A DNA stretch of 64,000 bases from Hyperoodon ampullatus (Eukaryota > Chordata > Mammalia > Artiodactyla > Ziphiidae): the NCBI GenBank assembly GCA_949752795.1, contig OX457062.1, forward strand, positions 89,393,777 through 89,457,776. Reading direction: 5' to 3'. How positions within the stretch are numbered: the stretch's first letter is position 1; the number at the start of each line of letters is the position of its first letter. Below are positions 34,830 to 46,669 of the stretch, piece by piece. The position numbers were made by a program, and so were the translations under genes. The notes beneath the pieces are model-generated. The model was not told the DNA's origin. It did not search any database and saw only the letters and a program-made list of their open reading frames with translations.

Positions 34830-36105
34830 TTTGTTTTGTCTTTGACATTTGTAAACCACAAGCTCTGCATTCTAGATTCTATTGACCTAATGGAAGATAT
34901 TGAGATAGTGAAGTGAATTTTGCCCAAGGTAAAATTGACTCCCAGATGTCTTGTATTTTTAAACTCTTTCCTCTTTAAAGAGGTCTTTTTATTTATTTAT
35001 TTATTTTTTCTAGCCACAGGGATCCTTGCTTTCTAACGCATTTCTTTAAGGCTGGTACTTGATGCTTAGAAATTCTTTAATAGTTTATTCCAGCTGAAAG
35101 TGAAGTTTGAAAGCCCTTTCGAATTGTATGACAGTAAGGAAAATAGCAAAGGGGGCTTTTCAGAAGTAAATCTCATTTTACATTTGTGTCTTTGCTCGTG
35201 GCATAAATATAAAATCAAATTGAACGCAGTTTCTCTTAACATTTGTTCCACGGTGCCCCTGTGTCCAAAGCGTGACAGATGATGTCAACACTTAATCTGA
35301 CTTTCTTGGATATGTTAGAAAATGAAGAAAATGAATACAAGCTTTGCCACTTTAAGTGATTCCTCTAGTATCGCTTTTGTCAATTGTTAGCTATTTCTTT
35401 TTCATTTTATATCACTGTATCATATTGGCTACAACAAATGTTAATGCTACAGCACTTAAAGATAGCTCATGTGTTCTTTCAGTGTAGATCAAAATAGTCA
35501 TTAGCTGTTTAATGAGATAGTTTAAAAGTAGTTTTGATGACCAGACTGAGAAGGAAAGAAAGAAAAATAATATTCTGAAAGGCAAATCTTGCCCCTCCTC
35601 TTGGGCTGGAGTGAAGGCTGAGTTGTAAGAGTGCAGAGTCCAGCGCGCAGTAAGAGGTGTGAGGCTGTTTATTTTCACTCTGGAGATGTATATACTACAG
35701 AAGGAAAACTCTGGCCTTGCTTAACCTAAGCAAGTCATTACTTATCTACGATCTGGCAAGCAATTTGATTAAGGTTGACACAGCTCATATAATATCAGAG
35801 CCAGGCTCTCTTGATGATTGATGAGGCTTGTCTGTAAGTTTTTTTTTTTTTTTTGAAAGGAGAGAAAAACAGAACAAGAATGAATACTGTTCAGCTCTCT
35901 AATTGCCACGTATAAGCCAAGTCTATAATGTAGTTTTATCTGTAGTGGTTAATATGTATTAATTTGTATGCTATTTTTAATGTTACAATTAAATGGCTTT
36001 AAAATAATATTTTTAGGTCAGCAGGTTAATTTAGCTTCTACAGGATTAAATTCTTGAAATTTTAGAGATCTTGCTTCATATCGTAACATCTTTCTTATGG
36101 TTTTC
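34830..36105. other. Intron 1 unique DNA
   Basis: AT-rich; the only marked features are low-complexity tracts (ATTT at 34,987-35,010 and T run at about 35,839-35,855). No gene seen. Confidence 0.5.
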
Positions 36106-36125
36106 TTTGATGTTATATATTCTTT

Positions 36126-36350
36126 TTTAAAAATTTTATTTATTTTTTTGGCTGCGTCGGGTCTTAGTTGTGGCTCGTGGGATCTTTGTTGCGGCGTGCA
36201 GGCTTCTCTCTAGTTGAGGCATGCGGGCTCAGTAGTTGTGATGTATGGGCTTAGTTGCCCTGTGGCATGTGGGATCTTCGTTTCCTGACCAGGGATCGAA
36301 CCCGCGTCCCCTGTGGAATTCTTAACCACTGGACCTCCAGGGAGATCCCA
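36126..36350 (-). mobile_element. CHR-type SINE (long form, shortened)
   Basis: GGCTGCGTCGGGTCTTAG to CTCCAGGGAGATCCC. A 17-bp duplication GATGTTATATATTCTTT lies at 36,109-36,125 and 36,351-36,367. Confidence 0.94.
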
Positions 36351-36752
36351 GATGTTATATATTCTTTAGTCTAGTGGAATTTTTAACCTGTGAGGAATTT
36401 TCCTCTTTATTTTCTAATGAAATTGAGTTATTTGCAAATCTTTGGCTTTAACCTAAGGCATTTCAGCCCCCTGCTTTTTCACTATACAATCATGATTTGG
36501 ACACTTGTATTAGCATATCATTGAGTGTTGCTGCTGACCTTTGCTACGTTATTTGTTCCTTATCTCATTCTCATTACCAACAGATAGATTCTGTATGTGA
36601 CTGGAATGTGCCAGATGTTCTTGGCAACACTTTAAATCATTAGTCTACATATAGTGCTGCGTCCAATCAAAGATCATTTCTTGTTTTTTTATCATTCATA
36701 CGCTACTTAGTAGAAATGGGTATAGGACCAGAAGAACTCTCTCCGCCTTATT

Positions 36753-36961
36753 ATTATTAGTATCATTTTTGTGGTATGCGGGCCTCTCACTGTTGTGGCC
36801 TCTCCCGTTGCGGAGCACAGGCTCCGGACGCGCAGGCTCAGCGGCCATGGCTCACGGGCCCAGCCGCTCCGCGGCATGTGGAATCTTCCCGGACCGGGGC
36901 ACGAACCTGTGTCCCCTGCATCGGCAGGCGGACTCCCAACCACTCCGCCACCAGGGGAGCC
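36753..36961 (-). mobile_element. CHR-type SINE (short form)
   Basis: GTGGTATGCGGGCC and the short-form body, ending CACCAGGGGAGCCC. A 14-bp duplication CTCTCCGCCTTATT lies at 36,739-36,752 and 36,962-36,975. The tail is ATT-rich rather than a pure T run. Confidence 0.95.
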
Positions 36962-37084
36962 CTCTCCGCCTTATTTTAAGTAAATTGAGCATAAGGAATT
37001 TCCAGATTAGTGAAACGATTGAGTTGAGAATGAATCAGTTTTCTGTAAATGGATTTTCTTAACCTCGGAGTTTTCAGGCTGTGG

Positions 37085-37285
37085 CTCATACAGGTTTAGA
37101 CTGGGGTAAACTCTGGAGTCAGAGTGCCTGGGGTCAAAACCAGACTCCACCGTCTTCTAGTGACATAGCCTCTGTGTGCCTTAGTTTCCTCGTCTGTATA
37201 ATGGGAATGGCACCTCATTAGGCTCTGGGATCACCTCAGTGAGTCCTCACAGAGTGATTGGCACTTGGTAGGTGCTTCTTGGATG
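37085..37285 (+). mobile_element. MIR SINE relic
   Basis: CTCTGGAGTCAGAGTGCCTGG, then GGGTCAAAACCAGACTCCAC, TTTCCTCGTCTGTATAATGG and TTGGCACTTGGTAGGTGCTT follow MIR forward. Confidence 0.88.
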
Positions 37286-37289
37286 TGAG

Positions 37290-39085
37290 CGGTTACTGTC
37301 GCTGCTTCCATGGCTGTTATGTTAGCGATAGTGGCAAAATATTACTGCCATGTGGCTGAGTTAGACACTGTCAAATATAAAATGAGTAGGGATTGAACTT
37401 TGTGGGGCTCTAAGTGTGGGAATAAGCTAGAATTGATTATATGTTGTTGTTCTTGAGTTGGTTAGGACTTGGCTCCCATCACAGAGACTGGTTAGGTTAG
37501 GTGACTGATGTAATAGCTGATGGGGGCATGTTTGGATGAACTCCCATATCCCCAAACAGCTGAATACCATCTTAACTTTCTTGCCCTAGATTTCAATTTT
37601 GTGTCTTTGAGATCTCCCCTTTCTCCTTCTCATCTCCCTAGACTCAATAGAAACATACTTTAGTACCAGGAAAATAAAATTTATTTTTAGGCATGAGATG
37701 TACTTCATACCTAGACTTACTGACATAAGTTTGCTTTTCTTCTTAAAAGCAAGGGATGTCTATTATTGGAACCCTTTGATAATTCTTCTTGATAATTTTC
37801 CACCAAAAGTACAAATGTTGCTATCTATGGGAAATCCCAGTGCTTTCTAGAATTTTGATGTATATGTACTTAAATAATGAGTTTGACTCTTAGGTCTGTT
37901 CTTCCAGTTTTCCTATTTTTCTCTTGGGCTTAAGTATGGTCAGAGCAGATAAACACTTAACTGGGATTGGTAGCCTCGAAGATTGCCAATAAAGTACCAT
38001 TCCCACGTTGTTTCAAAAGAAGAAAAAGAATAGATATGGGATCATCAGCTGCCAGTCTTTGACTTGGAGAAAGTCACACCCCAGCCACTCCCTGGTGTGT
38101 TTCTCACTGGCCAGGGTAAGCCCTCAAGTGACTATTGAACATTGAGATTTAGCAGTGGAGGGGGATCCAGAGAACTGGAGCCAGGAGCTGTGGAATCAGA
38201 ACATGACAAGGGGGGCTGCATGCACCCCTTTCCAGCTGACTGTTGGCTGTTTGTCCTGCAGTTCCTTTCTGTCATCAGCAGTGACAGTAAAAATGCTTCA
38301 GGAAGGAGATGTTTGTCTTACTTTTTTGTTGTTGTTGTTTTAAATATTTTTTAAGGTAAGTTCTGAGAATTCATCTGTTTCTTCTACCCTACAGGTTGGC
38401 CTCATTATTGTATTTTTATCACTGGAATCTGGGTTTTCAGTACAGTACTTTTTGTAGCAATCATGAGCATGTTTGCAGGAGAAAACAGTGTACCGCAACT
38501 CTAAAATGCACAGATTTTTAAGATATTCCATCTGGGGCCTATAAAATAGAGAATAAAGCTTGGTTGAATTGCATTTATGAGTTTTCTTAAAGTAGTGGTC
38601 TTGGTGGCTGTGGAATTGGGTAGCATTTACAAGATTCTTTTAAACTTTTTGATTTTGGGGAATGTGAATCTAGTATTTGAAACTATAATTCTTGTCCTGT
38701 CACACCCGTTCTCAGTTGAGATTTGCAAAGATGTGTGTGATCAAGGAAATAGCTTTGCGTTTGATTAGTTAACATAATGTCTTAACCGCGATGATCATGT
38801 CCCATATTTTGTTAAAAGGGGTAAACACTAAAACGTGAATAATGTGTGACTTCTTCAAAGGGAAAAATTTTTATAAACCCCAATGTTGATGAGATAATTT
38901 TATTATGAATCTCATTTAATTATGTACAAATAAACTAGATGCAGACTTCTTATAAAACTAAATTTGCAAATTGTGACAAAACCAATATAATTCAGACATG
39001 TTAAATCTTAAAAAAAATTTTTTATGTTGTCAGTATTGAGTTTAATAGTAGGAAGATATTTTTGCTTATTTCATATTTCACGTGT
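37290..39085. other. Intron 1 unique DNA
   Basis: AT-rich with no recognisable gene or repeat beyond short T/GTT runs (38,327-38,340). Confidence 0.5.
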
Positions 39086-39789
39086 GTTTGATTTGATTCT
39101 TTTTTTTTAAACATCTTCATTGGAGTATAATTGCTTTACAGTGTTGTGTTAGTTTGTGCTGTATAACAAAGTGAATCAGCTATATGTACACATATATCCC
39201 CATATCCCTCCCTCTTGCGTCTCCCTCCCACCCTCCCTATCCCACCCCTCTAGGTGGTCACAGAGCACCGAGCTGGTCTCGCTATGCTATGCGCCTGCTT
39301 CCCACTATCTATTTCACGTTTGGTAGTGTGTATATGCCCATGCCACTCTGTCACTTTGTCACAGCTTACCCCCTCCCGTTGTCCTCAAGTCCATTCTCTA
39401 CGTCTGCATCTTTACTCTTGTCCTGCCCCTAGGGTCCTCAGAACCTTTTTTTTTTTTTTTTTTTTTTTTTAGATTCCATATATATGTGTTAACATACGGT
39501 ATTTGTTTTTCTCTTTCTAACTTACTTCACTCTGTATGACAGACTCTAGGTCCATCCACCTCACTACAAATAACTCAGTTTCGTTTCTTTTTATGGCTGA
39601 GTAATATTCCATGGTATATATGTGCCACCTCTTCTTTATCCATTCATCTGTCGATGGACACTTAGGTTGCTTCCATGTCCTGGCTATTGTAACTGGTGCT
39701 GCAACGGACGTTGTGGTACATGACTCTTTTTGAATTATGGTTTTCTCAGGGTATATGCCCAGTAGTGGGATTTCTGGGTCCTATGGTAG

Positions 39790-42700
39790 TTCCATTTTTA
39801 GTTTTTTAGAAACCCCCATACTGTTCTCCATAGTGGCTGTATCAATTTACATTCCCAGCAACAGTGCAAGAGGGTTCCCTTTTCTTCACACCCTCTCCAG
39901 CATTTATTGTTTGTAGATTTTTTGATGATGGCCATTCTGACTGGTGTGCGGTGATACCTCATTGTGGTTTTGATTTGCATTTCTCTAATGATTAGTGATG
40001 TTGAGCATCCTTTCATGTGTTTGTTGACAATCTGTATATCTTCTTTGGAGGAATGTCTATTTAGGTCTTCTGCCCATTTTTGGATTGGGTTGTTTGTTTT
40101 TCTGATATTGAGCTGCATGAGCTGCTTGTATATTTTGGAGATTAATCCTTTGTCAGTTACTTCGTTGGCAAATATTTTCTCCCATTCTGATGGTTGTCTT
40201 TTTGTCTTGTTTATGGTTTCCTTTGCTGTGCAAAAGCTTTTAAGTTTCATTTGGTCCCATTTGTTTATTTTTGTTTTTATTTCCATTTCTCTAGGAGTTG
40301 GGTCAAAAAGGATCTTGCTACGATTTATGTCATAGAGTGTTCTGCCTATGTTTTCCTCTAAGAGTTTTATAGTGTCTGGCCTTACATTTAGGTCTTTAGT
40401 CCACTTTCTAAAAATTAATTTATTTTATTTATTTATTTTGGCTGCGTTGGGTCTTTGTTGCTATGTGCGGGCTTTCTCTAATTGGGGCGAGCGGGGGCTA
40501 CTCTTAGTTGTGGTGCGTGGGCTTCTCATTGTGGTGGCTTCTTTTGTTGCGGAGCATGGGCTCTAAGTGTGCGGGCTACAGTAGTTGTGGCTTGCGGGCT
40601 CTAGAACATAGGCTCAGTAGTTGTGGCACATGGACTTAGTTGCTCCGAGGCATGTGGGATCTTTCTGGACCAGGGCCCGAACCCGTGTCCCCTGCATTGG
40701 CAGGCAGATTCTTAACCACTGCACCACCAGGGAAGCCCTCTTTAATCCATTATGAGTTTATTTTTGTGTATGGTGTTAGGGAGTGTTCTAATTTCATTCT
40801 TTTACATGTAGCTGTCCAGTTTCCCCAGCACCACTTATTGAAGAGGCTGTCTGTTCTCCATTGTATACTCTTGATTCCTTTATCAAAGATAAGGTAACCA
40901 TATGAGCATGGGTTTATCTCTGGGCTTTCTATCCTGTTCCATTGATCTATATTTCTGTTTTTGTGCCAGTACCATACTGTCTTGATTACTGTAGCTGTGT
41001 AGTATAGTCTGAAGTCAGGAAGCCTGATTCCTCCAGCTCCGTTTTTCCTTCTCAAGATTGCTTTGGCTATTCGGGGTCTTTTGCGTTTCCATACAGATGG
41101 TGAAATTTTTTGTTCTAGTTCTTTGAAAAATGCCATTGGTAGTTTGATAGGGATTGCATTGAATCTATAGATTGCTTTGGGTAGTATAGTCATTTTCACA
41201 ATGTTGAGTCTTCCAATCCAAGAACATGGTATATCTCTCCATCTGTTTGTATCATCTTTCATTTCTTTCATCAGTGTTTTATACTTTTCTGCATAGAGGT
41301 CTTTTGTCTCCCTAGGTAGGTTTATTCCTAGGTATTTTATTCTTTTTGTTGCAATGGTAAATGGGAGCATTTCCTTAATTTCTCTTTCAGATTTTTCATC
41401 ATTAGTGTATAGGAATGCAAGATTTCTGTGCATTAATTTTGTATACTGCTACTTTACCCAATTCATTGCTGAAGTAGTTTTCTGGTAGCATATTTAGGAT
41501 TCTATGTTCAATATCATGTCATCTGCAAATAGTGACAGTTTTACTTCTTCTTTTCCAATACAGATTCCTTTTATTTCCTTTTCTTCCCTGATTGCTGTGG
41601 CTAAAACTTCCAAACCTATGTTGAATAATAGTGGGGAGAGTGGACAACCTTGTCTTGTTCCTGATCTTCGAGGAAATGGTTTCAGTTTTTCACCATTGAG
41701 AACGATGTTGGCTGTGCGTTTGTCATATATGACCTTTACTATTTTGATGTAAGTTCCCTCTATGCCTACTTTTTGGAGAGTTTTTTACCATAAATTGGTG
41801 TTGAATTTTGTCGAAGGCTTCTTCTGCATCTATTGAGATGATCATATGGTTTTTCCCCTTCAATTTGTTAATATGGTATATCACATTGATCGATTTGCAT
41901 ATATTGAAGAATCCTTGCATTCCTGGGGTAAACCCCACTTGATCATGGTGCATGATCCTTTTAATGTGCTATTGGATTCTGTTTGCTAGTATTTTGTTGA
42001 GGATTTTTGCATCTATGTTCATCAGTGATATTGGCCTGTAGTTTTCTTTCTTTGTGACTTCTTTGTCTGGTTTTGGTATCAGGGCGATGGTGGCCTTGTA
42101 GAATGAGTTTGGGAGTGTTCCTCCCTCTGCTATATTTTGGAAGAGTTTGAGAAGGGTAGGTCTTATCTCTTCTCTAAATGTTTGATAGCATTCACCTGTG
42201 AAGCCATCTGGTCCTGGGCTTTTGTTTGTTGGAAGATTTTTAATCACAGTTTCAATTTCAGTGCTAGTGATTGGTCTGTTTATATTTTCTATTTCTTCCT
42301 GGTTCAGTCTCGGAAGTTTGTGCTTTTCTAAGAATTTGTCCATCTCTTCCAGGTTGTCCATTTTATTGGCATATAGTCGCTTGTAGTAATCTCTCATGAT
42401 CCTTTGTATTTCTGCAGTATCAGTTGTTACTTCTCATTTTTCATTTCTAATTCTGTCGATTTGAGTCTTCTCCCTTTTTTTCTTTGATGAGTCTGGCTAA
42501 TGGTTTATCAATTTTGTTTATCTTCTCAAAGAACCAGCTTTTAGTTTTATTGATCTTTGCTATCATTTCCTTCATTTCTTTTTCATTTATCTCTGATCTC
42601 ATCTTTATGATTTCTTTCCTTCTGCTAACTTTGGGGTGTTTTTGTTCTTCTTTCTCTAATTGCTTTATGTGTAAGTTTAGGTTGTTTATTTGTGATTTTT

Positions 42701-43600
42701 TTTTTTGTTTCTTGAGGTGGGATTCTATTGCTATAAACTTCCCTCTTAGAACTGCTTTTGCTGCATCCCATAGGTTTTGGGTCGTCGTTTCTTCATTGTC
42801 ATTTGTCTCTAGGTATTTTTTGATTTCCTCTTTGATTTCTTCAGTGATCTCTTGGTTAGTTAGTAGTGTATTGCTTAGCATCCATGTCTTTGTATTTATT
42901 ACAGTTTTTTTCCCTGTAATTGATATCTCATAGTATTGTGGTCGGAAAAGATACATGATATGATTTCAATTATCTTAAATTTACCAAGGCTTGATTTGTG
43001 ACCCAAGATATGATCCATCCTGGAGAATGTTCCATGAGCACTTGAGAAGAAAGTGTATTCTGTTGTGTTTGGATGGAATGTCCTATAAATATCAGTTAAG
43101 TCCATCTGGTTTAATGTGTCATTTAAAGCTTGTGTTTCCTTATTTATTTTCATTTTGGTTGATCTGTCCATTGGTGAAAGTGGGGTGTTGAAGTCCCCTA
43201 CTATTATTGTGTTACTGTCTATTTCCCCTTTTATGGCTGTTAGCATTTGCCTTATGTATTGAGGTGCTCCTATGCTGGGTGCATACGTATTTACAATTGT
43301 TATATCTTCTTGGATTGATCCCTTGATCATTATGTAGTGTCCTTCTTTGTCTCTTGTAATAGTCTTTATTTTAAAGTCTATCTTGTCTGATATGAGAATT
43401 GCTACTCCAGCTTTCTTTTGATTTCCATTTGCATGGAATATCTTTTTCCATCCCCTCACTTTCAGTCTGTATGTGTCCCTAGGTCTGAAGTGGGTCTCTC
43501 ATAGGCAGTATATATATGGGTCTTGTTTTTGTATCCATTCAGCCAGTCTGTGTCTTTTGATTGGAGCATTTAATCCATTTATATTTAAGGTAATTATCGA
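39790..43600 (-). pseudogene. L1 ORF2 (endonuclease-reverse transcriptase), broken
   Basis: In order on the minus strand: endonuclease (43,459-42,899, GWKKIFHANGNQKKAGVAIL onward), the spacer with [19 protein letters not shown] (42,956-42,447), RT motifs ([38 protein letters not shown] in 42,397-41,969; [20 protein letters not shown] in 41,953-41,723), FADDMI near 41,520, the [20 protein letters not shown] region (41,433-40,750) and the C-terminal zinc-knuckle-like part ([20 protein letters not shown] in 40,286-39,798). The protein would nick target DNA and copy L1 RNA. Shifts and stops between these blocks, plus the SINE at 40,408-40,738, inactivate it. Confidence 0.9.
40408..40738 (-). mobile_element. 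CHR-type SINE (long form) inserted in L1 ORF2
   Basis: TTATTTTATTTATTTATTTT tail, then GGCTGCGTTGGGTCTTTG and the full long body, ending CACCAGGGAAGCCC. L1 target TCTTTAGTCCACT (40,393-40,405) is repeated as TCTTTAATCCATT (40,739-40,751). It therefore inserted after the L1. Confidence 0.94.
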
Positions 43601-43730
43601 TATGTATGTTCCTATTACCATTTTCTTAATTGTTTTGGGTTTGTTATTGTAGGTCTTTTCCTTCTCTTGTGTTTCCTGCCTAGAGAAGTTCCTTTAGCAT
43701 TTGTTATTAAGCTGTTTCGGTGGTGCTGAT

Positions 43731-43944
43731 TTTTTTTTTTTTTTTTTTTTTTGCGGTACGCAGGCCTCTCACTGCTGTGGCCTCTCCCATTGCAGAGCAC
43801 AGGCTCCGGACGCGCAGGCTCAGCGGCCATGGCTCACGGGCCTAGCTTCTCCGCGGCATGTGGGATCCTCCTGGACCGGGGCACGAACCTGTGTCCCCTG
43901 CATCGGCAGGCAGACTCCCAACCACTGCGCCACCAGGGAAGCCC
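43731..43944 (-). mobile_element. CHR-type SINE (short form) inserted in L1 ORF1
   Basis: T run, then GCGGTACGCAGGCC and the body, ending CACCAGGGAAGCCC. L1 sequence resumes at CTCTTAGCTTTTGC. I see no clean duplication, so a small target loss may have occurred. Confidence 0.93.
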
Positions 43945-44786
43945 TCTCTTAGCTTTTGCTTGTCTCTAAAGTTTCTAATTTCTCTGTCAAATCTGAATGA
44001 GATCTTTGCTGGGTAGAGTAATCTTGGTTGTAGGTTTTTCCCTTTCATCACTTTAAATGTGTTCTGCCACTCCCTTCTGTCTTGCAGAGTTTCTGCTCAG
44101 AGATCAGCTGTTAACCTTATGGGGATTCCCTTGTATGTTATTTGTTGTTTTTCCTTTGCTGCTTTTAATATTTTTTCTTTGTATTTAATTTTTGATAGTT
44201 TGCTTAATATGTGTCTTGGCATGTTTCTCCTTGGATTTATCCTGTATGGGACTCTCTGCGCTTCCTGGACTTGATTGACTATTTCCTTTCCCATATTAGG
44301 GAAGTTTTCAACTATAATCTCTTCAAATATTTTCTCAGTCCCTTTCTTTTTCTCTTCTTCTTCTGGGACCCCTATAATTTGAATGTTGGTGCATTTGATG
44401 TTGTCCCAGAGGTCTCTGAGCTTGTCCTCAATTCTTTTCATTCTTTTTTCTTTATTTTTCTCTGCATCAGTTATTTCCACTATTTTATCTTCCACCTCAC
44501 TTATCCGTTCTTCTGCCCCAGTTATTCTGCTATTGATTCCTTCTAGAGAATTTTAAATTTCATTTATTGTGTTGTTCATCATTGTTTGTTTGCTCTTTAG
44601 TTCTTCTGGGTCCTTGTTAAACATTTCTTGTATTTTCTCCATTCTATTTCCAAGATTTTGGATCATCTTTACTATCATTATTCTGAATTCTTTTTCAGGT
44701 AGACTGCCTATTTCCTCTTCATTTCTTTGGTCTGGTTGGTTTTTACCTTGCTTCTTCATCTGCTGCATATTTCTGTGTCTTCTCAT
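43945..44786 (-). pseudogene. L1 ORF1 (RNA-binding chaperone), broken
   Basis: It starts MRRHRNMQQMKKQGKNQPDQ at 44,786, continues through a predicted coiled coil (NLGNRMEKIQEMFNKD, then KNKEKRMKRIEDKLRDLWDN) and the RRM-like core (NIQIIGVPEEEEKKKGTEKI; PRHILSKLSKIKYKEKILKA). A stop after TINEI near 44,552 and another near 44,096 break the frame. The C-terminal end runs into the SINE at 43,731-43,944. ORF1p normally coats L1 RNA as trimers. Confidence 0.88.
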
Positions 44787-45309
44787 TTTGCTTAACTTAC
44801 TGTGTTTGGGGTCTCCTTTTCACAGCCTGCAGGTTTGTAGGTTCCATTGTTTTTGGTGTCTGCCCCCAGTGGATAAGGTTGTTTCAGTGGGTTGTGTAGG
44901 CTTCCTGGTGGAGGGGACTGGTGGAGGGGACTGGTATGTGTCTTCTGGTGGATGAGTATGGTTCTTCTATTTCTGGTGGGCAGGACTGTGTCCGGTGGTG
45001 TGTTTTGGGGTGTCTGTGAACTTATTATGATTTTAGGCAGGCTCTATGCTAATGGGTGGGGTTGTGTTCCTGTCTTGCTAGTTGTTTGGCATGGGGTGTC
45101 CAGCACTGGATCTTGCTTGTCGTTGAGTGAAGCTGGGTCTTAGTATTGAGATGGAGATCTCTGGGAGAGCTCTCACCAATTGATATTACGTGGGGCTGGG
45201 AGGTCTCTGGTGGTCCAGTGTCCTGAACTTGGCTCTCCCACCTCAGAGGCTCAGGCCTGACACCCAGCCAGAGCACCAAGACCCTGTCAGCCACACGGCA
45301 TTTCCTCAC

Positions 45310-45488
45310 AAACCAGAAGGGAAGATCCTTGAGGACAGGGAATATCCTTTTTTCTCTTGTGCCTATTACAATGCCTGGTCCATTGCAGAGACTCAGTGTG
45401 TAACAGGGAAGAACAAATCTGACTCCATACTGGATCAGTTTCTTTTACTTTAACCTTTGTATTTGATTGCTTTCACTTAGTTGTACTC
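45310..45488 (+). mobile_element. L2-like fragment and unassigned sequence at the L1 5' edge
   Basis: AGATCCTTGAGGACAGGGAA, CTTGTGCCTATTACAATGCC and CTGGTCCATTGCAGAGACTC resemble an L2 3' end read forward. The rest (about 45,400-45,488) I cannot assign. The block lies inside the target-site duplications that bound the 39-45 kb L1. Confidence 0.5.
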
Positions 45489-45504
45489 TGATTTGATTCT
45501 TTTT

Positions 45505-46220
45505 ATTTTAAGCATGTTTAACATTAGTTTTTCTTCTTAATAATGGCTTGTTTTTAACTACTGGTCCAGTATTTTGTGGGCCAGTCACTTTAAAAGTTCA
45601 CTCTCATATATAATACTGAAAAAAATTAAAAAACCCATTTGATGAAGTGCGTGTATGCATTAATATTTGCTTATTGTTGATGAGCCATAGTAATGTGGGA
45701 TCTTTGTTATACATGTGTTCCTAATGTTGTGTTATACCATCTGCTATGCCATATGCTTTTCAAGTTTGGCACGCTTATGCTGCCATGAGCTAGAAGATGA
45801 TTTACAACTCCTACTTTTTCTTTTCACCTGTTTCAAAAACTTTCTTTGTATAGTATTCTGTAACATTATTTGACCTTCACAAGTCATAGATATGATTCAG
45901 AAACACAAATGTACATTGTGTACTGAAATCTTGTGTCATGTCTTCATTTTCTGGCCAATGAGCCAGAGTAAGCTTACAATAATTTAAGTTTCAGCAGTGC
46001 AGAAACACAGTGAAATTAAAAAAACAAACAATTTTCATACCTTCAAAAATTCATCTGTAGATTAAAACTAAAATAGAGAAAAAGAACTAAAACCTGGTAG
46101 GTTTAAGAATCCTTCCAGAGTGAGAAGTGGCTATAGATTCACAGTGAATTAAATGGACATAAAGAGACCTGTACTCAAGGCTTTCCTTTTATTCAAGAAG
46201 GTGCATGTAGAATGGGTGAA
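45505..46220. other. Intron 1 unique DNA
   Basis: AT-rich; no gene or repeat recognised. Confidence 0.5.
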
Positions 46221-46224
46221 GCAG

Positions 46225-46420
46225 AGGCCTGGGCTTGTCCCGGGCTGGCCCTGGGTTCAGATCTCACCTCTGTTATTTATTAGTTGTGGAAACTTGGGAA
46301 ACTATCTGAACTTTCTGCATTTCTGTTTCCTCCTTTGTAAAATGGAAATAATACTTATCTTTAAGGTTGTTGTGAGGATGGGTAATGATACATGTAAACT
46401 CTTTCATCCATGAACTTAAT
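46225..46420 (+). mobile_element. MIR SINE relic
   Basis: AGGCCTGGGCTTGTCCCGGG, then GGGTTCAGATCTCACCTCTG, TTTCCTCCTTTGTAAAATGG and AAGGTTGTTGTGAGGATGGG match MIR forward. Confidence 0.85.
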
Positions 46421-46476
46421 AATTGGTAGCTGTCATTATTCTTTGGAATAATTAATCTCATAAGACAGATGTTTGG

Positions 46477-46592
46477 GGAATTCCCTGGTGTCCAGTGGTT
46501 AGGACTCGGCGCTTTCACTGCCAGGGCCCAGGTTCAGTCCCTGGTCGGGGAACTAAGATCCTGCAAGCCTTGTGGTGCGGGAAAAAGAAAAA
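46477..46592 (+). mobile_element. tRNA-derived SINE, plus strand
   Basis: GGAATTCCCTGGTGTCCAGTGG head, B box GGTTCAGTCCC near 46,531, GGGGAACTAAGATCCTGCAAG and an A-rich tail. A 15-bp duplication AAGACAGATGTTTGG lies at 46,462-46,476 and 46,593-46,607. It is the only plus-oriented CHR-group SINE among fourteen. Confidence 0.94.
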
Positions 46593-46615
46593 AAGACAGA
46601 TGTTTGGTAAGATGC

Positions 46616-46616
<1 letters not shown>

Positions 46617-46664
<48 letters not shown>
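46617..46664. repeat. (TA)n(TG)n compound microsatellite
   Basis: About ten TA units pass directly into about fourteen TG units, immediately after the SINE duplication. Confidence 0.96.
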
Positions 46665-46667
<3 letters not shown>

Positions 46668-46669
46668 AT

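Larger units (their letters stand above)
39105..45488 (-). mobile_element. Near full-length L1 with two nested SINEs
   Basis: Read on the minus strand this is 5' UTR (about 45,310-44,800), ORF1 (44,786-about 43,950), ORF2 (about 43,600-39,800), and 3' UTR to an A tail at about 39,105. A 16-bp duplication TGATTTGATTCTTTTT lies at 39,089-39,104 and 45,489-45,504. Two CHR SINEs interrupt it, at 40.4 and 43.7 kb. Allowing for those the L1 is about 5.8 kb. Both ORFs contain stops and frameshifts, so it is inactive. The stretch 45,310-45,488 inside the duplications does not look like L1 (see findings). Confidence 0.9.

Noticed and set aside
4253..44051. Recurring ORFs containing LPLQSTGSGRAGSAAMAHGP-like text near each short SINE
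   Set aside because: These are translations of the CHR SINE in forward or reverse frames, not a repeated gene family.
39798..44955. Long ORFs on the plus strand opposite the L1 (for example 42,484-42,933)
   Set aside because: Antisense shadows of L1 ORF2/ORF1; hydrophobic composition arises from reading A-rich L1 coding DNA backwards.
46477..46592. B-box sequence at 46,531 considered as a tRNA gene
   Set aside because: It is part of a SINE with an A-rich tail and target-site duplications.
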